DNA from: Streptomyces sp. SPB074
GTDB taxonomy: Bacteria; Actinomycetota; Actinomycetes; Streptomycetales; Streptomycetaceae
Length of the DNA: 35,160 bases
Assembly (NCBI RefSeq): GCF_000154905.1
Contig: NZ_GG770539.1
Span: 4,792,237 to 4,827,396 of the forward strand
Direction of reading: 5' to 3'
Position numbers and translations under genes: made by a program. Below the pieces are notes generated by a model. It was given only the letters and a program-made list of their open reading frames with translations. It made no database searches and was not told the DNA's origin. Shown piece by piece: positions 7,034-14,623 of this stretch. Each line of letters starts with the position of its first letter. Within the stretch, counting starts at the first letter, position 1.

Positions 7034-8395
7034 GTGCCCGTGGACCACGACGTCCTGGTGTCCGGCGCCGGGATCGGCGGCCTCACCCTCGCGCTCGGCC
7101 TGCACGCCGCCGGCATCAGGGCCGTGGTCGTCGAAGCCGCCGGCCTCCCGTTGCCCGCCGGCACCGGCGTGAGCCTGCCGCCGAGTGCCGTCGCCGAACT
7201 CACCGCGCTCGGCCTCGGGGATTCCCTCGCCCGCCACGCCGTCGCCCCCGCCGTCCTCTCCCACTACGACCGGCACGGCGGCCACCTGTGGAGCGAACCG
7301 CGCGGCCTCGGCCTGGGGCACCCGGTGCCGCAGTACAGCATTCACCGCGCCGTGCTCCAGGACCTCCTGCTCCAGGCGGTACGGGCCAGACTCGGCGCCG
7401 ACGCGGTCCGCACCTCGACCGCCGTCGTCCGCTTCCACCAGAGCGAGAGCGAAGGCGTCCGGGTCACCCTGCGCGGCGGCGGCCGGGTGCGCAGCGAGAC
7501 GGCGCTCGCGCTGATAGGCGCCGACGGGCTGCGCTCCGCCGTCCGCGCCGGGCTCCACCCGGGCGAGGCACCCCCCGGCTGGAGCGGCGTATGGCTGTGG
7601 CGCGGCCTCGTCCCCTGGCAGCCCGTCCTCGGCGGGCGCACCGTCGTGGTCGCGGGCGGCGGCGGGGTCCGGCTGCACGTCCACCCCGTCTCGTACCCGT
7701 ACGACAACGGCGCACAGCCCCCGTACGCCTACGCCGACGACCCCGCAACGCCCTACGCGGGCGGCCTCCGCGTGCCGTACGGGAACCGGCCGGGCACCCC
7801 GTACCCGTACGAGAGCCTGCCGCGACGCGGCCAGGCGCTCCTGCACTGGACGGCGAGCGTACGGCTGGGACCGGAGGCCCTGCCGGGCGGCGCCGGAGCG
7901 GCCGACTGGAACCGCAGGGGGCGGCTCGCCGAGGTGCTGCCGCACTACGCGGGCTGGCGCATCGGCGATCTCGACGTGCCCGCGCTGCTCGCCGCGACAC
8001 CTCGTATCCACGGCAGCCCCCTCGTCGGACGCGCGCCGCTCAGGCGCTGGGGCGAGGGCCGCGTGAGTCTCATCGGGGACGCCGCCCACCCCCTCCTGCC
8101 CGCCGTCCCGGACGGCACCGGTCTCGCCGTGCTCGACGCCGCGGTCCTCGCCCGCTGTCTCGCCCGTACGACCCCCGACCGCGCCGCCGGAATGCGCCTC
8201 TACGAGAGCCACCGCGCGGCCCGCGTCGCCGCTCTCGACATCGCGCCACCGCTTCCCTGCGATGTCCTTCTCGACCTCGTCGCCGAGCGGGCGCCGGATG
8301 GATTCGCGCAGGTCGGGGACGTGCTGACGGCCGAGGAGCTGCATCACTGGACGGCGGCCCACCTGGCGCTGGAGGCGGCGGCGGAGGCGTGGTGA
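7034..8395 (+). CDS. FAD-dependent monooxygenase (PHBH/UbiH-like)
   Basis: A 453-residue group A flavoprotein. The N-terminal Rossmann motif is SGAGIGGLTLALGLHAAG (GxGxxG at 11-16) with an acidic residue ending the second strand (VVVE), the DG motif is IGADGLRSAVR (D164-G165), and the second FAD motif is RVSLIGDAAHPLLPAVPDGTG (G348-D349). Such enzymes use NAD(P)H and O2 to hydroxylate or epoxidise small molecules; the substrate is unknown. Residues ~218-263 form an unusual Tyr/Pro/Gly-rich insertion (many PY pairs) in the substrate-domain region. The GTG at 7034 gives the complete dinucleotide fold; GAGAGG is about 10 nt upstream, and a GTG at 7040 is an alternative. Transcribed divergently from pepN. 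Confidence 0.87.
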   Translation: MPVDHDVLVSGAGIGGLTLALGLHAAGIRAVVVEAAGLPLPAGTGVSLPPSAVAELTALGLGDSLARHAVAPAVLSHYDRHGGHLWSEPRGLGLGHPVPQYSIHRAVLQDLLLQAVRARLGADAVRTSTAVVRFHQSESEGVRVTLRGGGRVRSETALALIGADGLRSAVRAGLHPGEAPPGWSGVWLWRGLVPWQPVLGGRTVVVAGGGGVRLHVHPVSYPYDNGAQPPYAYADDPATPYAGGLRVPYGNRPGTPYPYESLPRRGQALLHWTASVRLGPEALPGGAGAADWNRRGRLAEVLPHYAGWRIGDLDVPALLAATPRIHGSPLVGRAPLRRWGEGRVSLIGDAAHPLLPAVPDGTGLAVLDAAVLARCLARTTPDRAAGMRLYESHRAARVAALDIAPPLPCDVLLDLVAERAPDGFAQVGDVLTAEELHHWTAAHLALEAAAEAW

Positions 8396-8429
8396 GCGCG
8401 CGGCGGGCCGAGGCCGAGCGGGAACGCGG

Positions 8430-8464
8430 ACGGGGCGGCCCCCTGTCTGGTGGGACCGCCCCGT
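8430..8464 (+). terminator. terminator hairpin after the FAD monooxygenase
   Basis: ACGGGGCGG (8430-8438) pairs with CCGCCCCGT (8456-8464) over a 17-nt loop, 35 nt past the stop codon. Confidence 0.5.
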
Positions 8465-8476
8465 GACGGCGGGTGT

Positions 8477-8531
8477 GCCGGGCCTCGGCGGGAGTCCGGC
8501 GGCTCCGTTCGCCGCTCCCGGCTGGCCCGGC
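8477..8531 (-). terminator. multi-stem terminator after asd
   Basis: GCCGGGCC (8477-8484) pairs with GGCCCGGC (8524-8531), and inside it CGGGAG (8489-8494) pairs with CTCCCG (8515-8520). This branched structure starts 8 nt past the asd stop. Confidence 0.6.
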
Positions 8532-8538
8532 CCGGGCC

Positions 8539-9657
<1,119 letters not shown>

Positions 9658-9779
9658 TCACTACGTGGGACGTGCCACAGCGGGGGCGGTGCCGGAAGCG
9701 GTCGGGGTGAGGCCGGTCACGTGGTGGGCGGTGGCGGCGGGGTGGCTGCGGTGGTGGGGGAGAGAGGGGGACGGTGGGC

Positions 9780-9960
9780 GATCATCCGATGATCGCCCAC
9801 CTGATTTACCGGGCGATGGTAGGACGATCGCCGTGCCGATGTGGGGGCTTGCCGGGCTGATCCGCCTTGATCATCGGATGATCGCCGTGCTGGTTCGTCG
9901 CGATCATCGGACGATCGCCCGCCCGGATTTCGGTGCGTTTTTCCGACCATCGCCGTGCTG
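9780..9960. repeat. cluster of GATCATCSGAYGATCGCC palindromes
   Basis: Full copies lie at 9780-9797, 9869-9886 and 9902-9919; partial copies GGACGATCGCCGTGC and CGACCATCGCCGTGC lie at 9822 and 9944. The core GATCATC-N-GATGATC is a perfect 7+1+7 palindrome in the first two full copies and has one mismatch in the third. Copies are 33-47 bp apart, and those at 9822, 9869 and 9944 are followed by GTGC (extending to GTGCTG at 9869 and 9944). GGCGAT...ATCGCC at 9811-9832 is an additional inverted pair. The cluster occupies the divergent intergenic region between asd and the NUDIX gene. Confidence 0.75.
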
Positions 9961-10006
9961 AACTCCAGGCAGGTCACCACCTCGCCGCATTTCCGGTCTC
10001 CTGGGC

Positions 10007-10031
10007 CCGCTCCGCACGGAGCGGCTAACGT
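10007..10031 (+). promoter_or_regulatory. leaderless promoter with overlapping operator palindrome
   Basis: CCGCTCCG-CA-CGGAGCGG (10007-10024) is a perfect 8+2+8 palindrome ending 1 nt before TAACGT (10026-10031), a good TANNNT -10. The NUDIX ATG at 10038 begins 7 nt after the hexamer, so the mRNA is probably leaderless. A protein bound to the palindrome would cover the -35/-10 spacer, suggesting repression. Confidence 0.5.
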
Positions 10032-10037
10032 CGATGG

Positions 10038-10508
10038 ATGCGCTGGGAATTGAGGGTGGCGTCCTACGCCGTGTGTGTCCGCGAGAACCGTGTGAACGCG
10101 AGCCCCGAGATCCTGCTCGCCCGGTGGGTGGCGGCCGACGGCCGCCGTCTGTGGACCCTGCCGGGCGGCGGTATGGAACCCGGCGAGGACCCGTACGACA
10201 CGGTGATCCGCGAGGTGGCCGAGGAAACCGGTTACGAGGCCGAGCCCACCTCGCTCCTCGGCACGGACTCCATCCGCCGTGAACACAGCCGCATGGGCAC
10301 CCGCTCCGCCTTCCACGGCCTCCGCCTCGTGTACGAGGCGGAGATCACGGGCGGCAGCCTCCGCAACGAGGAGAACGGCTCCACCGATCTCGCCGCCTGG
10401 CACCCGGTCGCCGAGATCCCCGAGCTTCCGCACGTGGAACTCGTGGAGGTCGGGATGCGTCTGTGGCGGGAACGCCCGGCGGTGGGCCGGGTACCGAGAG
10501 AGGCGTAA
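10038..10508 (+). CDS. NUDIX hydrolase
   Basis: A 156-residue single-domain NUDIX protein that would hydrolyse a nucleoside diphosphate linked to another moiety, using Mg2+. The NUDIX box is intact: G44-x5-E50-x7-R58-E59-V-x-E62-E63-x-G65-Y66, preceded by LWTLPGGG. The substrate is not predictable; the short size is compatible with a MutT-like or ADP-sugar-type house-cleaning enzyme. The ATG at 10038 is preferred over the out-of-frame ATG at 10034 because it keeps the domain open and lies the right distance from a -10-like TAACGT. The gene stands behind an unusual palindrome cluster that separates it from asd. Confidence 0.93.
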   Translation: MRWELRVASYAVCVRENRVNASPEILLARWVAADGRRLWTLPGGGMEPGEDPYDTVIREVAEETGYEAEPTSLLGTDSIRREHSRMGTRSAFHGLRLVYEAEITGGSLRNEENGSTDLAAWHPVAEIPELPHVELVEVGMRLWRERPAVGRVPREA

Positions 10509-10943
10509 GAGGTACGGGGTGCCGAGGCGCCGTACGCGGCGGGGGCGCCGTCGTCGCCGCCCCGCCCGTTCCGTACCCGCTCGGTGGGCCGTTCCGTACC
10601 GCCCTGCGGATCGTACGGCTTGCCGCGCACCGCTCCGCGAGCCGTACGGCTCGCCCTGCACCGCGCCTCCCGTACGGGACGCGGCGTTCTCCCCCCGGTG
10701 TCCACCGCCGCCAGACTCGTAGGGCCTCTTGAACGGCCTCGCCTACCCCCGTACATGAACCCTTCGTTGCCCTCGGGAAGCCGTTGTCCGGCGGGGCGGG
10801 GACGGCGCGGCGTATGCGGTGATCCCCGTAGCCCAAGCGGCGGCGAACCGTGCGGTGGCGTTCACGTCGTGGCCACGCGCGCTGCCGAACCTCCCTGGTG
10901 AGGAGGGCAAACCGCCCCCTCCCGCCGCCCGGGAGGGACGCGC
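10509..10943. other. intergenic region without a supported gene
   Basis: Between the NUDIX stop and the strong ribosome-binding site at about 10931 I see no convincing gene. The stretch has repeated CGTACGGCTYGC and CCGTACC words (about 10570-10690). An open frame from a GTG at 10819 runs into the phosphoesterase but has no ribosome-binding site and encodes low-complexity sequence. Confidence 0.5.
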
Positions 10944-12732
10944 ATGTCGCGTACGCACTCCAGCAGCACCCCCCCACCGCACACCTGCTCCCCGCACTCC
11001 CGCCTCGCGTCCCGCTCCCGCCCGCCGTACGTTCCTTCTCGCCGCGTCGACCGCCGGCCTCACCGTCGGGGCCGCCGGACTCTCGGGCGCGCTCGGCGCC
11101 TGGGGGAGTCCGCCCCGCACCGCCGCCGCTTCCCTACCCGCGGCGGCCCCGGCCGCCCGGCCCTCCTCGCGTCCCTCGCCGCCCGCCCCGTACACCGAGG
11201 GCACCACCCTCGCCTCCGTCTCCACCCCGCGCGGTGCTCCGGGCGGCTACCGGCGCCTCGCCGAGGGACCCGGCTGGGAACGGCTCGTGCGCGAGGACCT
11301 CGCCACCGCGCACGCGGGACGGCAGGAGCGCCGCCGGACACTCGCCGCGCTCGTCCAGTTCACCGACCTGCACCTGGTCGACGTGCAGCACCCGCTGCGG
11401 TACGAGTACCTGCGTGCCGCGACCGCGAGCGCCTGGCGGCCGCAGGAGGCCCTGTCCGTCGCCGGGGCGCTCGCGCTCGTCGCACGCGTCAACGGGCTGC
11501 GCGGCGCGCCCGCGACAGGTGCCCCGCTCGACCTCGTCATGACGACCGGCGACAACACCGACAACAACGCGGCCTGCGAACTCGACTGGTTCCTCGGCCT
11601 CATGAGCGGCGGCCCCGTCACCCCCGACACGGGCCTCCGCGGTCACTTCGAGGGGGTGCAGAGCGCCGGGCTCGACCTGTACTGGCAGCCCGGCACCCGA
11701 CGTGCCGACGCCGACAAGCGCAACGGCTTCCCGTACCTCCCCGGCTATCTCACCGCAGCGACGCGCACTCTGCGCAGTCCCGGACTCAACCTTCCCTGGT
11801 ACTCCACCGTCGGGAACCACGACTTCCTCCCTGGCGGCTGCTGGGCGCCCGGCGACGGCTGGGCGCCGGAGATCGCCACCGGCGACCGCAAGCTCATGAG
11901 CCTTCCCGCCGGGACCGGCGCCGGCTTCTGGGGCAAGGTCACCGCGGGACAGGACCCCAAGGGGGCGCTCTTCCGCGACCTCCTGCGCGAGCAGCGCCGC
12001 CGCACCCGCCGTGTCACGCCCGACCCGCGCCGCGCGCCGATCACCCCCGAGCAGTACCTGCGCGCCCACCTCGACCCCCGGCACACCGGCCCGGGACCCC
12101 ACGGCCACGGTTACACGGAGAACTCCCTGGACCGTCGCGTCCGCTACTACGCCTTCCCGATCGGCGACGACGTCCTCGGCATCAGCCTGGACACGACCGA
12201 CCTCGGCGGCCACTACGAGGGCTCGCTGGACGAGACCCAGTTCCGGTGGCTCGAACGCACCCTCGCGCGCGCCGAACAGCCCTACGCCCTGGTCTTCAGC
12301 CACCACACGAGCGCCACGATGCGCAACACCCGCCCCGATCCGGCCCGCCCCGGCGAACGCCGCAGGGACGGCACGGCGGTGCGCGAGCTGCTCAGCCGCA
12401 GTCCCCGCGTGCTCGCGTGGATCAACGGCCACAGCCGCAAGAACGCGATCACCCCGCATCCCGGCTTCTGGGAGATCTCCACGGCGTCCCACATCGACCA
12501 CCCCCAGCTCGCCCGTGTCGTCGAGCTGACGGCCAACGGCGACGGCACGCTCTCCCTCTTCACCACCCTGGTCGAGTCCGCCGCCCCGGCGGTGACGGAC
12601 TTCACCGACCTCGGCCCCCTGGGCCTCGCCTCCCTCTACCGCGAACTCGCCCTCAACGCCCCCGGAGCCCGCCCGACCCTCGCCGGACGCCCCTCCGACC
12701 GCAACACCGAACTCCTGCTCCCCGTCCGCTGA
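10819..12732 (+). CDS. Tat-exported metallophosphoesterase, start probably frameshifted
   Basis: Calcineurin-type metallophosphoesterase of the long actinobacterial family (TIGR03767-like, from memory). Visible motifs are FTDLHLVD (metal-binding D and H), TTGDNTDNN, STVGNHD, FSHHTS and INGHSRKN (the GHxH position reads GHS). A twin-arginine-like signal, ARRTFLLAASTAGLTVGAAG, near the N-terminus suggests export. The uninterrupted frame opens at a GTG at 10819 without a ribosome-binding site. The best start is ATG 10944, preceded by GGGAGG, but it is one frame off. A seven-C run at 10969-10975 lies exactly between this ATG and the twin-arginine motif, and removing one C joins them. I therefore think the real N-terminus begins at 10944 and that the run holds a sequencing error or a genuine slippage frameshift. 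Confidence 0.85.
   Translation: MIPVAQAAANRAVAFTSWPRALPNLPGEEGKPPPPAAREGRACRVRTPAAPPHRTPAPRTPASRPAPARRTFLLAASTAGLTVGAAGLSGALGAWGSPPRTAAASLPAAAPAARPSSRPSPPAPYTEGTTLASVSTPRGAPGGYRRLAEGPGWERLVREDLATAHAGRQERRRTLAALVQFTDLHLVDVQHPLRYEYLRAATASAWRPQEALSVAGALALVARVNGLRGAPATGAPLDLVMTTGDNTDNNAACELDWFLGLMSGGPVTPDTGLRGHFEGVQSAGLDLYWQPGTRRADADKRNGFPYLPGYLTAATRTLRSPGLNLPWYSTVGNHDFLPGGCWAPGDGWAPEIATGDRKLMSLPAGTGAGFWGKVTAGQDPKGALFRDLLREQRRRTRRVTPDPRRAPITPEQYLRAHLDPRHTGPGPHGHGYTENSLDRRVRYYAFPIGDDVLGISLDTTDLGGHYEGSLDETQFRWLERTLARAEQPYALVFSHHTSATMRNTRPDPARPGERRRDGTAVRELLSRSPRVLAWINGHSRKNAITPHPGFWEISTASHIDHPQLARVVELTANGDGTLSLFTTLVESAAPAVTDFTDLGPLGLASLYRELALNAPGARPTLAGRPSDRNTELLLPVR
10969..10975 (+). other. C7 homopolymer, suspected frameshift site
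   Basis: Seven consecutive C between the well-placed ATG 10944 and the twin-arginine motif of the phosphoesterase. With six C the two are in one frame; with seven they are not. Confidence 0.55.
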
Positions 12733-13137
12733 GCCCCGTCCCCCGAACGGCCGTACACACGTCTACGGGTGACCACGTCGCCTTGTCGACATATGTCCGG
12801 AAGTCGTCTCGTGCGGGTGTTCGGGAGGCTCACGCGGGAGGGGGAGGGGGAGTGCTGACGTGTGCGGTGAGGCGCGGTGTGGTCGGGGGAGGCGGGGCAG
12901 GCGGTGGCGCACCGGATCGGGGCGCGCCGCCGTCCCCGCCGCGTGACGTGCCTGCCGCTCTGGCTACGGACCGGCCGCGCGAGCCCGGGCGGCGGCAGGG
13001 ACTCGCAGCACCCGAAGGCCACGCGGGCCCGAGCCCGCGCCGTCTCGCCGGCGCAGGTTTAAGCGAGACCCCGCGCCGAAGCGTCGGCCCGCGCCGTTCG
13101 GCGGTCAACCGTCTGGTCCCGACGGCGCCCTGAGCCC
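12733..13137. other. intergenic region without a supported gene
   Basis: About 400 bases between the phosphoesterase stop and the hairpin at 13138. A 61-codon frame at 12877-13062 is Arg-rich, has no ribosome-binding site and matches nothing I know. A small AT-richer patch (about 12765-12800) contains TTGTCGACATATGT, which may be promoter-like. Nothing else is supportable. Confidence 0.45.
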
Positions 13138-13164
13138 GGCGACGGCGTGCCCCCGGCCGTCGCC
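13138..13164. terminator. bidirectional hairpin
   Basis: GGCGACGGC (13138-13146) pairs perfectly with GCCGTCGCC (13156-13164) over a 9-nt loop, 36 nt beyond the stop of the minus-strand gene ending at 13201. Confidence 0.6.
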
Positions 13165-13200
13165 CCGCCTCCCCGCCGCCACTCCGAGAGGCCGCGTGTC

Positions 13201-14283
13201 TCAGCGTGGCAGTACTTCCACGTACGCCGCCGGGTCGCGGTCCGCCGCCGTGAGCAGTGCCGTGCGCACGACGCAGGACTGCTGCTCGGTCGCGTCCCGC
13301 AGCTTGCGCGGGGTGAGGTGGAGGAGCGTGATGCCGAGCAGTTCCAGACGCTCCCGCTTGCGTGCCGACTCCGTCCACGTCACGTCCGGCTCGCCCGCCT
13401 CGCCGGGCCGGTGCACCCGGGTGTCCAGTTCGACCGCGACCGCCTGCTCCGGCCAGTACGCGTCGACCGTGCCGAGCGTCGGGCCCTGCGGGAGCCGCAG
13501 TTCGACGTTCCACGCCGGGTCGGGCAGACCGCCCTCCTCCACCATGCGGTACAGGCGTTCCTCGGCGACCCCCCGGTCCTCGCGCAACAGCGTCTCCATG
13601 GCGTCCAGTACGCACGGCCTGCTCATGAGCCCGCAGCGGCGCAGTTCGGCGAGGAGCGCTCCCGGAGCGCAGTAGCCCTCGCGGACCGCGCGCCCCAGGA
13701 GGCGCGTCACCGCTGCCGCGTCGCTCAGTTCGGCGACCGTGTCCGCGAGCGCCCGCGTCACCGGCGCGGTCGGCACGCCCGTCACCTGCTGCGGGACTGG
13801 CAGTTCCGCGCCGCGCACGATCCGTACGAACCCGGTCGAGCGCAACCGGCGCGTACGCGGCACCAAGACGTCGTACCGCTCCGCCGCGGCGAGCGAACTC
13901 ACCGGCCCCTCCAGGGGGAAGCCGTGCAGGGCGAGGGCGGCCGGGCCCGTGATCATCGCGACCGTGCCGGGGTCGCGGGACTCCTCGGAGGTGGGCTGGG
14001 CCGGGACCCCGCGCGCCCGCCCGGCCGGGGGCCGCCGCGCGTAGCGCACCGCCGCGTGCAGCCGCTCCTCCGTCGTCGGCCGCCCCGAACGCAGCAGGAA
14101 CACGCCGGGCAGCAGCCGCTGCCACCCCCCGCCCGCGGCACAACGGGCCGTCAGGCGGGCGGTGCTGATCCCCCGGGCGCGCAACTGCGCGGCGTCGGCC
14201 ACGAGGTGCGGTCCCGTGACGGGCAACTCGCGTGCCGCGGGGGCGGCTGAGGAAGCGGGGACGGCAGAGGAGAGATGAGTCAT
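13201..14283 (-). CDS. AbiEi-like winged-helix / DUF559 endonuclease-fold protein
   Basis: A 360-residue protein of a type common in actinobacteria, usually annotated as DUF559 or AbiEi-antitoxin-domain protein. Residues ~25-80 look like the N-terminal AbiEi-type helix-turn-helix region (QLRARGISTARLTARCAAG...RLLPGVFLLRSG), a middle part contains ITGPAALALHGF, and residues ~265-360 resemble the Vsr-like PD-(D/E)xK fold: VDAYWPEQAVAVELDTRVH, then TESARKRERLELLGITLLHLT. The D...ExD residues typical of the nuclease site are present. GGAGGAAG lies upstream of the ATG at 14283. No AbiEii toxin is adjacent, so this is an orphan and a toxin-antitoxin role is not supported. DNA binding or cleavage is inferred from fold only. 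Confidence 0.75.
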   Translation of the reverse strand: MTHLSSAVPASSAAPAARELPVTGPHLVADAAQLRARGISTARLTARCAAGGGWQRLLPGVFLLRSGRPTTEERLHAAVRYARRPPAGRARGVPAQPTSEESRDPGTVAMITGPAALALHGFPLEGPVSSLAAAERYDVLVPRTRRLRSTGFVRIVRGAELPVPQQVTGVPTAPVTRALADTVAELSDAAAVTRLLGRAVREGYCAPGALLAELRRCGLMSRPCVLDAMETLLREDRGVAEERLYRMVEEGGLPDPAWNVELRLPQGPTLGTVDAYWPEQAVAVELDTRVHRPGEAGEPDVTWTESARKRERLELLGITLLHLTPRKLRDATEQQSCVVRTALLTAADRDPAAYVEVLPR

Positions 14284-14623
14284 GCCGGGGGTCTTCCTCC
14301 TCCACGCCCCCGGCTAACCGCTGTAACGATTCCGTAGACGAAACCGGACAACTTCGTCCTAAAGTACGCGTGTTCGAGTACCGATATGGGGGAGGGGCTG
14401 AACGGGTGAGGAAGCCCCCTTCCCGTCCGCGACGCCGGCTGCGACGGAGCCCCTGCCCCGCGCCCGGGCCGGAGGCCCCTCCCCCGGCCCGGGGCAGAGA
14501 CGGGGGCGGGGGCGGGGAATGGCACGCCTTCCGCGAACTCCCCCCTCCGGCAGGACGGAGCACAGCGCCCGCTTCCCTGCCCCCGTCGCCCCCCTTCCCC
14601 CTAGCGGAGCTCGCGGTCCCGGC
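14284..14623. other. intergenic region between pepN copy 2 and the DUF559 gene
   Basis: 340 bases separating two minus-strand genes. It contains an AT-richer patch at 14320-14395 that probably holds the DUF559 promoter (for example TTACAG on the minus strand near 14325), then GC-rich DNA without clear structure. No terminator could be assigned with confidence to pepN copy 2. Confidence 0.4.

Noticed and set aside
3737..8395. A 1552-codon plus-strand open frame
   Set aside because: Its first half is antisense to pepN and the next part is intergenic; only the last 453 codons (from 7034) are a real gene, the FAD monooxygenase.
9780..9960. CRISPR array
   Set aside because: Repeats are 18 bp, strongly palindromic, only three full copies, spacing 33-89 bp between full copies, and no cas genes are present.
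9717..10036. Minus-strand frame translating the GATCATC palindromes as RRSSDD-like peptide repeats
   Set aside because: The repeat is palindromic at the DNA level, spacing is irregular and not a multiple of three, and there is no start context; DNA-level repeats explain it better.
13201..14283. AbiE-type toxin-antitoxin system
   Set aside because: The AbiEi-like domain is fused to a nuclease fold and no nucleotidyltransferase (AbiEii) gene is adjacent.
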